Shown here piece after piece: positions 1-11,686 of a DNA stretch of 64,000 nt. The notes under the pieces are model-generated. The model worked only from the letters and a program-made list of their open reading frames with translations. It did not search any database and was not told the origin of the DNA. The DNA comes from Podocnemis expansa (Eukaryota; Chordata; Testudines; Podocnemididae). The DNA lies in NCBI GenBank assembly GCA_007922195.1, contig ML682220.1, forward strand, positions 62,001 to 126,000, read 5' to 3'. Every line of letters starts with the position of its first letter. Position 1 is the stretch's first letter. The translations under genes were made by a program, and so were the position numbers.

Positions 1-25
1 AATAACAGCGACATGGTGGGACAGC

Positions 26-588
26 TTGCATGAGTGGATCTCTGCCATGGATGTGTATAAGTTGTTCAGGAAAGACAGGCAGGGAACAAGAGGTGGAGGA
101 GTAGTGCTATATGTAAAACAGCTGTATGACAGCTCAGAGCTACGCTATGATAGTGGAAACAAGTTGGTTGAAAGTCTGTGGATTAAGTTTAGAGGGGAGT
201 GCAACAAGTGGGATGTTGTGGTGGGTGTCTGCTACAGACCACCAGAGCAGAAAGAGGAGGTGGGAGACATTTTGTGGACAGCTAGCAGAAGTTTCCAGAT
301 CCCGGGACCCTGGTTCTCATGGGGGATTTCAATTATCCTGACATCTGCTGGGAGGGCAATACAACAGTGCACAGGCAATCCAGGAAGTTTCTGCAGAATG
401 TTGAGGACAGCTTCCTCGCGCAAATGCTGGAGGAACCAACTAGGGCCTTGCACCTCTTGACCTGCTGCTCACAAACAGAAGAACTGATAGGGGAAGTAAG
501 AGTGAACGGCAACCTGGGCAGCAGCGACTATGAGATGGTAGAGTTCAGAATCCTGATCAACGGAAGAAAGGAAAGAAACAAAGCATAA
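26..588 (+). pseudogene. CR1 endonuclease domain remnant
   Basis: Two overlapping frames (26-460 and 319-588) together carry apurinic-like endonuclease motifs of CR1 ORF2. There is a 'FRKDRQGTRGGGVVLYV' segment near the start and 'GDFNYPDICWEG' around position 322, the conserved GDFN metal-site motif. A frame change near 320 separates them. This enzyme would nick the target for target-primed reverse transcription. It continues upstream of the window. It is not a host gene and cannot be functional. Confidence 0.8.
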
Positions 589-1204
589 ACCATGGACTTC
601 AGAAAAGCTGATTTTGGCCTCCTCAGCGAACTGATGGGCAGGATTCCCTGGGAGGCTGATCTGAAGGGCAAAGGCATCCAAGAGAGCTGGCTGTATTTTA
701 AAGAAACCCTGCTAAGAGCACAGGAAAATATCATACTGATGTGCAGAAAGAACAGCAAGTGTGGAAGGCACCCAGCATGGCTTAGCAGAGAACTCTGCAG
801 TAAGCGGAACAATAAGAAGGAAGCTTACAACAAGTGGAAGCTTGGACAAAAGTGGGAAGGCATGTGACGATACTGCTTGGGCCTGCAGGGATAAAATCAG
901 AAAGGCCAAAGGGCAATTTGAGTTGAAACTAGCAAGGGATGTGAAGGATAACAGGAAGGGGTTCTACAAGTATGTCAGCAACAAGAAGAAGATCAGGGAT
1001 GGTGTAGGTCCCTTACTGAATGGGGTAGGTATCCTTGTGGTAGATTACGTGGAAAAGACTAAGGCTGAAATACTCAATGCTTTTTTTCACTTCAGTCCTC
1101 ACAGGCAGGGTCAGCTCCCAGGCTACTACAGTGGGTAATGCAGAATGGAGAGAATGTGAGCGACCCACAGTGATGGAAGGTTAGGGACTATTTAAGGAAG
1201 TTGG

Positions 1205-2609
1205 ATGTGCACGTCTATGGGGCCAGATGAACTGCATCCAAGGGTGCTGAGGGAGTTGGCTGATGTGATTGGAGAGCCACTGACCACTATCTTTGAAAAC
1301 TCTTGGCAAACAGGGGACGTCCCAGAGGACTGGAAGAAGGCAACTATAGTAGCCATCTTCAAGAAAGGGAAAAAGAAGGATCCTGGGAACCACAGACCAG
1401 TCAGCTTCACCTCAGACCCTGGAAAAATCATGAAGCAGGCCCTCAAAGAATTCATCCTGAAACAGTTGGAGGAAAATGGAGTGATCAAGAGCAGTCAGCA
1501 TGGATTCACCAAGGGCAAATCATGCCTGACCAACCTCATTGTCTTCTATGATGAGATGACTGGATTTGTGGATGCAGGAATAGCTGTTGATGTGATATAC
1601 CTCAACTTTAGCAAGGCTTTTGATAAAGTTTCCCACAGCATTCTCACTGGCAAGTTAAGGAAGCATGGGTTGGATGAGTGAACTGTAAGGTGGATAGAAA
1701 ACTGGCTAGATCAATGGGCTCAGAGGGTAGGAATCAATGGCTCAATGTCTAGTTGGCAACCAGTAACGAGTGGGGTGCCCCACGGGTCGGTCCTGGGGTC
1801 CCTTCTATTCAACATATTCATTAACGATCTTGATGATGGGATAGATTGCATGCTCAGTAAGTTTGTAGATGACACCAAGTTGGGGGAATTGTGGACACAT
1901 CTGAAGGCAGAGACAGGATTCAGGGAAAGCTAGACAAATTGGAGATGTGGGCCAAAAGAAATTTCATGAGATTTAATAAGCACAAGTGCAAAGTCCTGCA
2001 CTTAGGATGGAGAAACCCCATGCACTGCTACAGGCTGAGGACCAATCAGCTAAGCAGCAAAACTGCAGAAAAGGGCCTTGGGGTTATGGTGGACGGGAAG
2101 CTGGATATGAGTCAACAGTGTGCTCTTGTAGCCAAAAAGTCCAACGGCATATTAGGCTGTACCAGTAGGAGCACTGCCACCAGATCAAGGGATGTGATTA
2201 TTCCCTCTATTCGGCACCGGTGAGGTGATGTCTGGAATACTACGTCCAGTTTTGGGCTCCCCATTACAAAAAGAATGTGGACAAATTAGAAAGAGTCCAG
2301 TGGAGGACAACGAAAATGATTAGGGGGCTGAGGCACATGACTTATGAGGAGAGACTGAAGGAACTAGGCTTATTTAGGCTGCAGAAGAGAAGATTGAGGG
2401 GGGGTTTGATAGCAACCTTCACCTACTTGAAGGGGTGCTCCAGAGATGAGGGAGCTAGACTGTTCTACGTAGTAACAGAGGACAGAACAAGGAGCAATCG
2501 TTTCAAGTTGCAGCTGGGGAGGTCAAGGTTGGATATTAGGGAAAACTTTCTTACTAGCAGAGTGGTAAAGCATTGGAATAGGTTGCCTAGGGAGCAATGT
2601 TCCCACTAA
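1205..2609 (+). pseudogene. CR1 reverse transcriptase remnant
   Basis: The first frame (1205-1681) holds early RT motifs: 'PEDWKKATIVAIFKKG', 'NHRPVSFTS', 'QHGFTKGKSCLTNL' and 'NFSKAFDKVSH'. The next frame (1745-1933) holds '[14 protein letters not shown]' and the catalytic box 'FVDDTKLG', where CR1 usually has FADDTKL. A third frame (1891-2223) and a fourth (2277-2609) give the thumb and C-terminal part, including 'HWNRLP'. Stops after 'KHGLDE' and at each frame change show decay. The reading frame is broken by the DNA insertion at 2595. Confidence 0.88.
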
Positions 2610-4463
2610 GCTGATGATGCAGCTGAGCAGCTTATGAGTGCAGCTGAGCAAGTTCCCTTCCAGTTCCCGCACTCGGGCCTGGGCCCCTTCTGTGCTGCCC
2701 ATTGACTCCTTGAGTGGATCCATAACTTGCTCAGTTGAATCATCAGCTTAGAGGGAACATTGCTTCTGATTAGAGTTTTTTCCAGGCTACACTAATCCTT
2801 TCCTTACACTGTGGATCACTTAGCAAGACACACTGAGAAAAAGGCCTGTTTTGTCTTCTGCTCAGAGACCTTGGTCAGAATTAGAACCACAGCTAAGGTA
2901 CCACACAACTCTTTCTAAGCAAGCACTTTTATTCATAGCATGAAAGCATTACTGAGAAAATATTAAGAATAATAAAGACTCTACATTCATGCTAGTAAGT
3001 ATACTAGGAGTCACCTTGACTCCAACAAGGGCTCCGGCAGGTAAACTGTCATTGACATCCCACAACGTTGTTGTTCGATAGTCCACATTTGTAACGGCTT
3101 GCTCTTAGAACAAGCACATTCAAGAATCCAAGTCACTCCTTTGTCCAGTTTCATGTGTTTGGTCTCAGACCCCACAAATATAAGAATCAACCAGAAGAAA
3201 GAAAATTAAGTATACATCAGGATCTACATGCACAACAAACTTTGGTGCTTTAGAAATCACACCCCCATATTATGATGCTGTTATGTGTAGGCAAGCTATT
3301 AGATATAAGTAACCATTTTTGATGTTTCTCTAGTGTTCACTGGATAAACATCAATTTATTCATTTATTTATGTAAAAATGAAAATCAGAAGACTTAAGAA
3401 CTATTTAGCAATGCAAATGCTAATGTGATTTTAAAAATTCCACAGGATTCCTTGTTTGTTTTGATAATGTGACTATTTGCCACTTTACCTATCCAACCAT
3501 CTCCTTACTACAGACAAGCTTCCCAATAGACATATACACATGGGTCAAGTTACAGCACAAAAGCATCAAGCAGCAAGTTCTTTACCCAACAAAAATCATC
3601 TCTCTTTCCTTCATTTGGGGACTTTACCAAAGTGAGATGGAACACTGAAAACAGAAAAATTCTGTTTTATTTTTATAGGTTTCACAGTGAACAGAACAGG
3701 GGTAAAAGTCTCTAATCAACAGGAAGCTAAAGAAAGCACTCAGAGAAACAATAGAGTGGCTGTCTCATGGGTCAAAAATCTCATTTTTAGCAATTACTAG
3801 ACTTGAAAGAACAGCAATCAATATTACTTATTTCCTTCTGTAATAAAAGCTATACTTTTATTCTTTTGGGAAGAGTTGTATTATTTATGTCACTTAGTGA
3901 CTTGCAATAATACAGTGATACTAGGAAATTTTCAGCTCATTTTTTAAAAAACTGAATCAGTAATTGACAAAGAAAAAATAAAGAATAAATGGCTTAAAAC
4001 TTCTAGGTGTACTAACATGAAGTGGCTCCCCCCTCCACTCCCCATCAACCCCCCTGCACTCCTGCAGGCTGCCTGTCCCCAGTCCAGTCACGTTTTTACA
4101 GCCAGCTTGCTATTTCATCCACTCAGGAGCTTGGAATTACTCTCACACATGTAAAACTTATACCTCCCCTCCCCAGTTCAGCCTCTCTTGCTACCACAGC
4201 TACTAAAGGAGCAAACCAAAGCAAGGGGATTCCAGAAGCAATAGTGGATCTGAGACTCAAGTCCAAAGCAGCACTGAATCTGAGACTCACTCCCAAGTGA
4301 CTCTAGTTCAGGGGGCAAGCAATGTGCCCCCTTTCCAGCCCCCAGATCTGGCATGGCATGGATTGCTGCCATAATGTCCAGGGCTCTGCAAAAGAATCCC
4401 CCTAGAACAAGGATGGGCAAGATGGGCTCAGTGAGCCACCTGTTGCTCACTGCGTGTCCCTTT

Positions 4464-4496
4464 CTGGCTCCCTGGAAGTCTCTTCCAGGGAGCCAG
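4464..4496. repeat. Perfect 15-bp-arm palindrome
   Basis: CTGGCTCCCTGGAAG at 4464-4478 is followed by a 3-base spacer (TCT) and its exact reverse complement at 4482-4496. It sits just outside the large foldback in the same GC-rich block. Confidence 0.9.
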
Positions 4497-4570
4497 GTGT
4501 GCCCGGGGACTCCCTGCTCGCCCCCACCCCAAGCATAACCGCATGAGCCAGAACTGGCTCAGTAGTTGCA

Positions 4571-5046
4571 CTGCAGCTCCATAGCTCTGGCAGGGGGAAG
4601 GGGGGGTGCGGGCAACATGTGCTCGGTCCTTCCATCCCTCCCTGCCTGCCTCCACTGCTGCAGCAGAGCAGCACTGCTCTGCCTACCAGCTGGCCATCCC
4701 TCCCAAAAGTGGCTGGTGGGGAGCTGGGCCTTGTGGAGGTGGTGCCCTGGAATGGCCCCTCCGCAGAGTTCAGGCTGCTTCTACCCAGCCACCCAGGGCC
4801 AAACGGGTCCTATCCAAGGGCTGGGGTGGCCAGCTAGAAGAGGCCTGAACGCTGCAGAGGTGCTATTCCAGGGCCCCGCCTCCACAAGGCCCAGCTCCCC
4901 ACCAGCCGCTTTTGGGAGGGATGGCTGGCTGGTAGGCGGGTCCCCTCTGCTCCGCCACACCAGTGGAGGGAGGGAGGAAGGGAGGGAAGGATGGAGCGCC
5001 TGCCACCCACGCCCCCTCACCCCCTGCCAGCACTAGGGAGCTGCAG
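4571..5046. repeat. Long imperfect foldback (about 230-bp arms)
   Basis: The left arm (about 4571-4800) and right arm (about 4815-5046) are reverse complements with mismatches and small gaps. Matching landmarks are CTGCAGCTCC at the outer end, CCATCCCTCCCAAAAG / CTTTTGGGAGGGATGG in the middle and GGGCCTTGTGGAGG / CCTCCACAAGGCCC near the centre. The two strands therefore encode look-alike peptides (both contain 'GGELGLVE'), which is a by-product and not a gene. It lies inside the hAT-like insertion and could be its foldback core. Confidence 0.85.
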
Positions 5047-5577
5047 CTCCGGCTTGTGTGGTTGTGTGGGGGGAAGTGCCCTGCCCTAGAAGGAGTGGTC
5101 TCTGACTATGGAAGGCTCCATTGTGTACAGAGAAAAAAGCAATGGTGATAAGGCAGGGGGAAGGAGGCACAGAGGTTGATTTTCCCGGGGTGAGAGGGAA
5201 AACAGTCATAGAAGAACTTGCTCGCAAGGACAAAATGAGCAGCAGAGGAGCTACTGCTGCATGAGCCTGGTGAGATGCCCTGCTGCAGCTTCCTGCTGGA
5301 CCCTACTAGGGGAGGGTTGCCAGCAGTGTGCGGCCAGCTGTGTTCCCTGCATGGGGGAAGGAGAGGGACTGCGTCCCCATGCTGCCATGCACCTTAGAGG
5401 GAACATCGCTAGGGAGGTGGTGGAATCTTCATCTTTGGAGATATTTAATGTCTGGTTAGACAATACCCTGGCTGGGATGATTTAGTGAGAGTGGTCCTGC
5501 TTTTAGCAGGGGGGTTGGACTAGATGACCTCACGAGGTCCCTTCCAACCTTATGATTCTATAATTCCATGATTCTGA

Positions 5578-6560
5578 GTCACCCAAAACAAACCACTCAA
5601 TCTACCATCCACACCCAAGTCCTAAAATATAACCACATTTGCTCTGATCCCTCAGAGACAGACACCTTCAGGATCTCTCTCAAACTTTCTTAAAACTACA
5701 ATACCCACCTGGGGAAGTGAGGAAACAGATTTATAGACCTAGACTGGTACTCACAAGTCAACTACTACAAGAGAAGTCCAAGAAAGAAAACAACAGAATG
5801 TCACTGGTTGTCACCTACACCCCCCCAAGTCAAATCCGTACAGTACATCATCAAGGACCTACAGTCTATTCTACAAGATGATCCCTCACTCTCTCAGGCC
5901 TTGGGCAGCAGACCTCTCCTCACTTACAGACAGCCCCCCAACCTTAAGCAGATACTCACCAGCCATCACAGACCTAACAACAGAACCATTAAAGCAGGCA
6001 CAACAAACCACCCTGCAACAAACCACGCTGCCAACTTTGCCCACATATCTGCACAAAGGACACTATTACAGTTCTAATAAAACCAGCTACTCCATCAAAG
6101 ACTCATTCACTTGCTCATCCACCAATGTGATTTACGCCATCATGTGCCAGAAATGCCCCTCTGCCTTATATATTGGACAAACAGGACAGTCTCTGCGCAA
6201 AAAAATAAATGGGCACAAATCTGACATCAGAAATCACAACACTCTAAAATCAGTGGTTCAGCATTTCAATCTTCACGATCAGTCCATTTATGATTTGCTA
6301 ATTGCTGTGCTCAGAGAGATGAATGCTAAATCAAGGCTTCAAAGAGAAGCTGCTGAAATTGAATTTATTTGCAAATTCGGTTGCCTTCCCTCAGTACTTA
6401 ATGGGGACATTGGATATTTCTCTCATTACAACAGGTGATTTGACCTCATCTTCCTGTACATGCTGTTCCCCAGTGTTTGTATCTTAACAACTGCTTTGAT
6501 TTGCTGGTACAGTGTGACCCATTCTCACGACTTACACTTCCCTGCATTTATTTTCTCCCA
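5578..6560 (+). mobile_element. Penelope-like element fragment
   Basis: It follows the CR1 tail directly. The plus-strand translation gives the linker typical of Penelope-like elements ('YRQPPNLKQILTS') followed by a GIY-YIG endonuclease domain. The 3' part ('ccagtgtttg' near 6470) recurs at about 14440 and 18940. The reverse transcriptase is missing, so the copy is 5'-truncated, and it stops near 6560 where a different dispersed repeat begins. Confidence 0.82.
5878..6438 (+). pseudogene. GIY-YIG endonuclease domain of a Penelope-like element
   Basis: A 186-codon open frame. After the linker it reads 'CSSTNVIYAIMC', then 'CPSALYIGQTGQSLRKKI', 'NGHKSDIRNH' and a C-terminal 'LQREAAEIEFICKFG'. 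The pair 'VIYAI...LYIGQTG' with downstream Arg and His is the GIY-YIG nuclease fold that nicks DNA for Penelope-like retrotransposition. The linker N-terminus lies in another frame (5808-6077, ending at the same region), so one frameshift separates them. It is the best preserved of the four copies in the window. It has no RT domain and is not a host gene. Confidence 0.8.
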
Positions 6561-6960
6561 TTCTCAGTTCAGAAGCCGGTCAAAGAATCCCTGAAGCAAT
6601 TTCTTTTACTTCATTATCAGACAGATGTTTGCCTGGTAGGCCCCTGGCAGTACAGTGTTTCTCTCCTGATTTGCACACAAACTCTCATAGTTTTCATTGC
6701 AGTTGGCCTTTGCAGTTTCTCTCATGCCTCTCTGCCTTGAGAGCTTCCTCCTGCTTCAGCTTCTTTCTCCCCTTCTGACTCATAATGTCTGCAAACTTTT
6801 TTATAATTTCCTAGGCATCCCCCTTTGTACTGTAGCTTTGTCTTCATTTTTATCATGGAAGCAAGTTTAGGGGAAGGACAGAGAGAAAGAGAGGAACAGA
6901 GTTTAAAAGAGGGATCAGGATAATTGTAGAATTTACTCAGATTCTGACAGAATGACAAGA
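6560..6960 (-). repeat. Dispersed repeat, copy 1, with minus-strand frame
   Basis: Sequence from 6560 to about 6860 matches 19500-20550 (a copy interrupted by a hAT element): shared stretches include 'cagttcagaa', 'gtcaaagaatc', 'ctcctgcttcagcttc' and 'ccccttctgactca'. On the minus strand both copies encode 'EKEAEAGG' or 'KKEAEAGG' followed by S-x-GRE. The family is not one I can name; a retroposed coding sequence or retroelement ORF is possible. Confidence 0.55.
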
Positions 6961-9900
6961 TAACAGCTGGTGACTAGAATACGTATTGAGATGTCCTTAA
7001 TGTCTTCAATCCATATCTAGGACAAATTCACCCCCAAATGAATCCTTTACACTAACAGTTATTCAAGTGAAGAATTTCCCACAGTACACGTATTTAAGCT
7101 AGAAGACATTTGAAAGGCTTTCAAACATTGCAGCTATAGTTAACCAAAAAGCTGTTTTGAACTTACAATTATTTTTGCCTCAATCATTTAACAACTTCTA
7201 TTTTCACTGATGTCAATGGGAGTTTTGCCATTTACTTGTACTGGAGCAGAGCTGGGCTCAATTTCATATTATTTTCCACCCCCAATGACAGTTAAACAGA
7301 TTGAGACTTAATACTTTCCACTGTGCATTGTGTTGGAAGATGCTCCAAGAGTCAATAATGCTGTTCCAACAGTCTATTCAATACACCTAGAAGATACGCT
7401 GATAGTTCTGTTTCACATGTACGTCAATACTAACATATGAGGTGGAGCACCTTAAATCAAAACGATTTAAATCATGTTTTAAGCTACTTGACTTTTTAAA
7501 AAAAATAGTGATTTAATAGGTGAAGCCTTCATAAAAATTACTTTTAAATTTTGTGCTATTGCAACTTTATAAACAGTGCTCTTTAAAATGCCAATATCAA
7601 TGGGTATCTTGTATGAGTTTTACAACACTTCCATAGGCACAAGAAAGTAATTAAAAGTAAAGCTCTATTTGTGAAAGCATCTAAGTAGGTACATAAGTAT
7701 TGACAATGAACCTGTCATTTTAAATTTAAATATATGACTGAATGTTTGTTTTTTTAAGAAATACTTCTTAACGACAGAGCCTTAATCACTTCAAAATAAT
7801 ATACCTTCTATATTAATGTTGAAAAGTTGTTTAGATTTTCAGTACATCAATGTTATTGTGATCTTTTATTTACATAAATGAGCCAATTTGTTTTTCAAAA
7901 AATAGCCTAAATTTAGTTACTTTTACGGGTCTAAGAGATTTTCAAGACCACATAAAGAACACAAGTCCAGTGACTTCCAAATGCAACCCCTGATGGAGAA
8001 GCACAGCCTGATCAAAACATTTCAGTTTCTTGGCTTGTAAAAGTTCAATATATCCAAGATTGTGTTGGTTGTAAATATAGCTTCTCTATTTCTTGCCAAC
8101 TTTGTGCTGTGCTCACAGTAAGAGTTAATATGAACTGCATAAATAAGTAGTTTAAGTGTGAAATCTCTCAATGGAAAAAAATCTCAAATTCCAACAGTTA
8201 GGAAACTAATTGGAGAACTAAGTATAAAATATTCACTTTTGCAACTTAAGGCTCTATTGTGGGAAGAAAATAAAGAATTAACAACTTGCAAATAAATTAC
8301 CTTATTTAATTTAAAAGGTTGAAATGAAATATTCAAATTCAGATTCTTTTAAAAAAGGATATTATGTATTCACCTAGTGAACAAAGCACTTCTTTGTTTT
8401 GCCACCTATTATATCTTCCTATGTTCTTTGCTCCTGACAGCGCTACTACATGACAGCTTTAGTGCAGTTACACCTCCACACCAGGGAAAAGGACAAAGGC
8501 ATATAGAGTAAAGGAAGTGAGCGACACTCTTCCTCAGTGTGGTGAAGCTTTTTTTCCCTTATTCTCAAGCTCTAGGATCAGGCTCTAGTGAGAGAAAGGA
8601 AAGTGCAGCTAATGGCTTCTCTTTACTGATGGCAGCGAATTTGCCACTGTTAGATTGATCTTCCTCATTGACTGATCTTGTCTGTGAAGACCTGCTCAGC
8701 CAATCCAGAAGTCAATCAAGTAAGGCCACTCCAGCAAGGAGCATTGTCTGAGTCAGAAGGAGGGGGTTTCCCTCTGTCTCAGGCTACTGAAAACATCACA
8801 GTAAGTAGGCAGTACGCAAACTGGAGGAAGATGTGCAAGATAGTTTAAGTATTTTGTGTACCTCCATTCAATTGCGGCCAAAATCGCACAGCAGTATAGA
8901 GCAAGGCTAAGTGTTCTGACAATGACTGAAGGCAGAGAAAATGTCAGCCCAAAGAAGAGGCAAAGATTAAAACATTTGGCAAAGCAAAGAAAAATTAACT
9001 TCCTTTCTTCAATAAGAAAGTAAAGAGAAGGCTCTTCTGAGCCAATGAATTTCAGGCTGAAACCAGAATAACTGTAGCAATGAGATCCATATTGCCTAGA
9101 AACAAGAGGAAGGGGATCCACAAGGGCAGTGGGGGACAAATTCTTGCCATACAGGCATGTAAGCAGAAAGAAAGTGATTGTAAAAGGATCAGAAGCTCTG
9201 TGTCAAGCAAGTGGTGGTTTGTTGGCCAGATTCTGCCTTCCGCCAGGATCTGCTCAGTACAAGAAAGGAGTGGCAACCAGGGAATTTGTTACAACTTCCC
9301 AGCATGGATCTGTTCCAGGGTGCTTTGACTCACTCCAAAGGTGATTTTTTTATTTGCTGAGCATAGTGAGGACCTATAGTAAGCTTGATGGCATTCCTTT
9401 GTCTGTCTGGATAAGATACAGAAACTTTTGGACTGGCATCTGCAAAATGGACAGCTTCTATCAAGTCACTAATTGTCTATAGAGCAAACAACTAGTTGAT
9501 GGCATCCAACAACAGTCCCCATCTCAGCTCTGCCCATGTTCACAATGAAGTTTAATATGTTCACACCATGGATGACTTTTCTCTCAGACAGAAAGAAAAA
9601 AAGTATGGTGAAAGGAAGAGGAGGAACTGGGGCTGTTGCGCACAGAATCCCTGGCGTGAAAGGATGAGATGAGGACAAAAGTGTGGAGGACCCAGAGCCT
9701 CTTCCGCAAGGATAGGGTATCAGTAAATTCCTTAAATAGAAGGGGATTGGACAGAATTTGGGGGAGAGAACATGCAAGGAGCCCTGGGTACATACAATAA
9801 ACTTGGCCTATAGAAGCAACAAATTGTTCACCCCCTAACTTATTATGAAAATAGGAGAAAAACAGGTACAGCCATTTTTGTGTCATAGGAGTAAGTAGCT

Positions 9901-10108
9901 AAAGCATTCTTCCTGTATGTTCCAATTAGCAATCTTGAGCCAGAGTAATTGGTAAATGCAGTAGATGGAAAATTCAAACCTGGCTTTTATTAGTCTTCAG
10001 AGATGACCAAAACCAATAGACGTTTTAAGAAAAAAAGCTCTAGAGGTGGGAGGGAGCCAAAAAGTGAGGGATGAAATTTGAATTTCCCCCTTATTCATTT
10101 ATACTTAC
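6961..10108. other. AT-rich DNA, no gene recognised
   Basis: This lies 3' of the last visible collagen-like exon and is presumably intron of that gene. Open frames at 8753-9139 (minus) and 9052-9276 (minus) show no domain and no splice-bounded structure. No further vWA exon was found here. Confidence 0.6.
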
Positions 10109-10669
10109 TTGTTCGATCAGTAGGTGTGCATATTGCATTGGCAAGTCTTTTTTCAATAGTTTTCAGCTCATCAAAATTTTCAACAGTATATTTCCTTTCT
10201 GGGGCACCAGCTATCTGCACCAGCTCGGAGTGAACAATCCTTCCCACTCCTACAGCATATATTTCAACACCTTCTTTTCTCAGATCACTGGCTGGTCCGG
10301 CAACATCATCCTGTGAATCTCCATCAGTGACTACCACCAAAGTTGGCTGGATGTTTCTCCTCCTTCTTCTGCTAGTTGCTGGTGCAAAGAATTCCTTCAC
10401 ATGATTAAGTGCAGCTCCAATTTGAGTTCCTCCTGTAATTTGCTTAATCTTCTGAATTTGAACGTTCAGTTCTGATTTGCTCTGAAAATCACCCAGGCCA
10501 ATTTCTTTTTTATATTCAGTACTGAACTGGGCAATGCCAACCTGAATGTGATCATAATTCAGCTGATCTATTACATCTTTCATGAAGTTCTTCATCTTGA
10601 TGAAGTCTGTGTCTCCTATACTAGTGGAACCATCGATCAAAAAAACAAGGTCTGTTTGGATTTCACACT
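10109..10669 (-). CDS. Collagen VI alpha-like gene, fourth vWA exon in window (module 4)
   Basis: A single 561-base exon encodes one whole von Willebrand factor A module, an extracellular ligand- or collagen-binding fold. The acceptor is a pyrimidine tract ending CAG at 10670-10672; the donor is GTAAGT at 10103-10108; both sides are phase 1. The module opens with 'CEIQTDLVFLIDGSTS', giving the MIDAS DxSxS at residues 12-16. 'TGGTQIGAAL' supplies the MIDAS Thr and 'VVTDGDSQDD' the Asp. It closes with 'LANAICTPTD', so a flanking Cys pair is present. A run of five Arg ('ATSRRRRRNIQP') precedes the TDGDS strand, an odd basic insertion. Single-exon phase-1 vWA modules with a TDG-x-(S/A)-Q-D motif are characteristic of COL6A3-A6. 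The exact paralogue is uncertain. Exons further 3' lie outside the window. Confidence 0.9.
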
Positions 10670-10692
10670 CTGAAATGGAAAAGGAAAACTAG

Positions 10693-10800
10693 CTTATTAT
10701 TTATATAGTGCTCATAAGGTGTGGAGGCTCTGCACAGACAAATAAAAGACAGTATCCCTGCCCTCAAGCATTTACAGACTAACTTGAGACAAGATGAACC
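10693..10800 (+). repeat. Amniote interspersed repeat fragment
   Basis: The pattern 'ttatatagtgctcataagg', 'ctgcacagacaaataaaag', 'agtatccctgccctcaag', 'tttacagactaa' matches a common reptile repeat with the layout 'tagtgcctag ... gtacaaacac ... cagtccctgcccc ... cttacagtctaa'. The family name is uncertain. It sits in the intron just upstream of module 4. Confidence 0.5.
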
Positions 10801-11409
10801 AGCTGAAGAAAAACACCAAGGAAATGGGGAAGGTAAGAGCAGGACAAAGCTTGCAAGCACAAGACTTGTGTGATTGCTTTGGTGGCTGAGACATCCTGTT
10901 GATTCATTTTATGTATGTTTTTATGACATGAAAATAATGAGTCCTATTCTTCTAAGCTCCATTTGGCTAGCAAATGAGTATGTAGGAGTGTGCAGAGGGA
11001 AAGAGTGAAGAGAGAAAGATTCAGGGGAAGAGGAGGAGGAAAGTAGGAAGGAAAAAGAGAAGGAGAGAGATGGAGGCTGACTGAGAGCCAGCAGCAGGAT
11101 GTGGGGCAGTTGAAGATTGGCACAGATTAGGACAAAGAGCAAATCAGTTGAGCAAAAAGCAAGTGTAAAGCGAGATCAGCCATTATATTTCAGAGGACAA
11201 AAATTCTAATGACAGGGGATACTGACTGGTGAAGGGTGAAGGCACTTGCCACCTGTTTCCTGCTCTGCTGCTGGAAAAATGAGAAAAAAATTATGGAGCT
11301 GGAGCTTCAAGAACACTCTAGAAGCTCCTCCTCCAGTTTGCCTAATTGGGCAGGGAGATGTGGCTATGAGTCCATGTTCCCAGCCCAGGCATCTCCTGGT
11401 TGGATCTGA

Positions 11410-11492
11410 CATCAATCAATCAATCAATCAATCAATCAAATCATAGGGCTGGAAGGGACCTCGTGAGATCATCAAGTCCAACCCCCTGGGCA
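11410..11492 (-). repeat. (ATCA)n microsatellite and CR1 3' tail
   Basis: About seven ATCA units (11410-11440) run into 'tcatagggctggaagggacc ... aagtccaaccccctggg', the reverse complement of a CR1 3' end. The microsatellite probably grew from the CR1 terminal repeats. Confidence 0.8.
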
Positions 11493-11686
11493 TTGAGAAA
11501 GGAGTGTCTATTCTTCACTGATGGATACAGAGTTTCCAGAAATGAGGTTTATAAGATTACCCTGGAGTACTTCATGTTGCTATTACTATGTGGAGGGGAC
11601 TGAACAGTGTAACTTAGAGCTAGTGATAAGCAAATACTCAATTTCACAGTTCAGCTAGAAAGCACAACAAAAAACAAGTAATCTAT

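Larger units (their letters stand above)
2595..5408. mobile_element. hAT-like insertion (2.8 kb) inside the CR1
   Basis: The 8-bp sequence CTAGGGAG lies directly before (2587-2594) and after (5409-5416), and CR1 sequence resumes exactly there. The ends are inverted repeats: CAATGTTCCC at the left, GGGAACATCG at the right (9 of 10 paired). An 8-bp duplication is the hAT signature. No transposase frame is visible, so it is non-autonomous. The first 160 bp (2595-2754) has its own matching right end, GGGAACATTG, so the unit looks composite. Positions 2755-4020 are AT-rich and unrecognised; 4020-5400 is GC-rich and contains a large foldback. Confidence 0.78.
1..5576 (+). mobile_element. CR1 LINE, 5'-truncated by the window edge and interrupted
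   Basis: The retrotransposon runs from the window start to 2594 and resumes at 5417-5576. The second part is a typical CR1 3' end: a 'ttggactagatgacc' stretch, then 'gaggtcccttccaacc', ending in short ATTCTATGATTC-like repeats. Translation of the first part gives endonuclease and reverse transcriptase motifs, but the frame changes several times and stops interrupt it, so it is dead. The break at 2595-5408 is a later hAT-like insertion flanked by an 8-bp duplication (CTAGGGAG). CR1 is the main LINE of turtles, crocodilians and birds. Confidence 0.9.

Noticed and set aside
1..2609. Host gene encoding an endonuclease/reverse transcriptase
   Set aside because: Motifs, frame decay and the CR1 3' tail at 5417-5576 show it is a LINE.
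4566..5036. 156-codon GC-rich frame with look-alike peptides on both strands
   Set aside because: The similarity arises from the inverted repeat at 4571-5046, not from coding.
8753..9139. 128-codon minus-strand frame that could be a membrane protein
   Set aside because: Hydrophobic stretches come from T-rich composition; no start context, splice sites or recognised domain.
11410..11440. CRISPR-like or regulatory array
   Set aside because: Simple ATCA microsatellite next to a CR1 tail in a vertebrate genome; no spacers.
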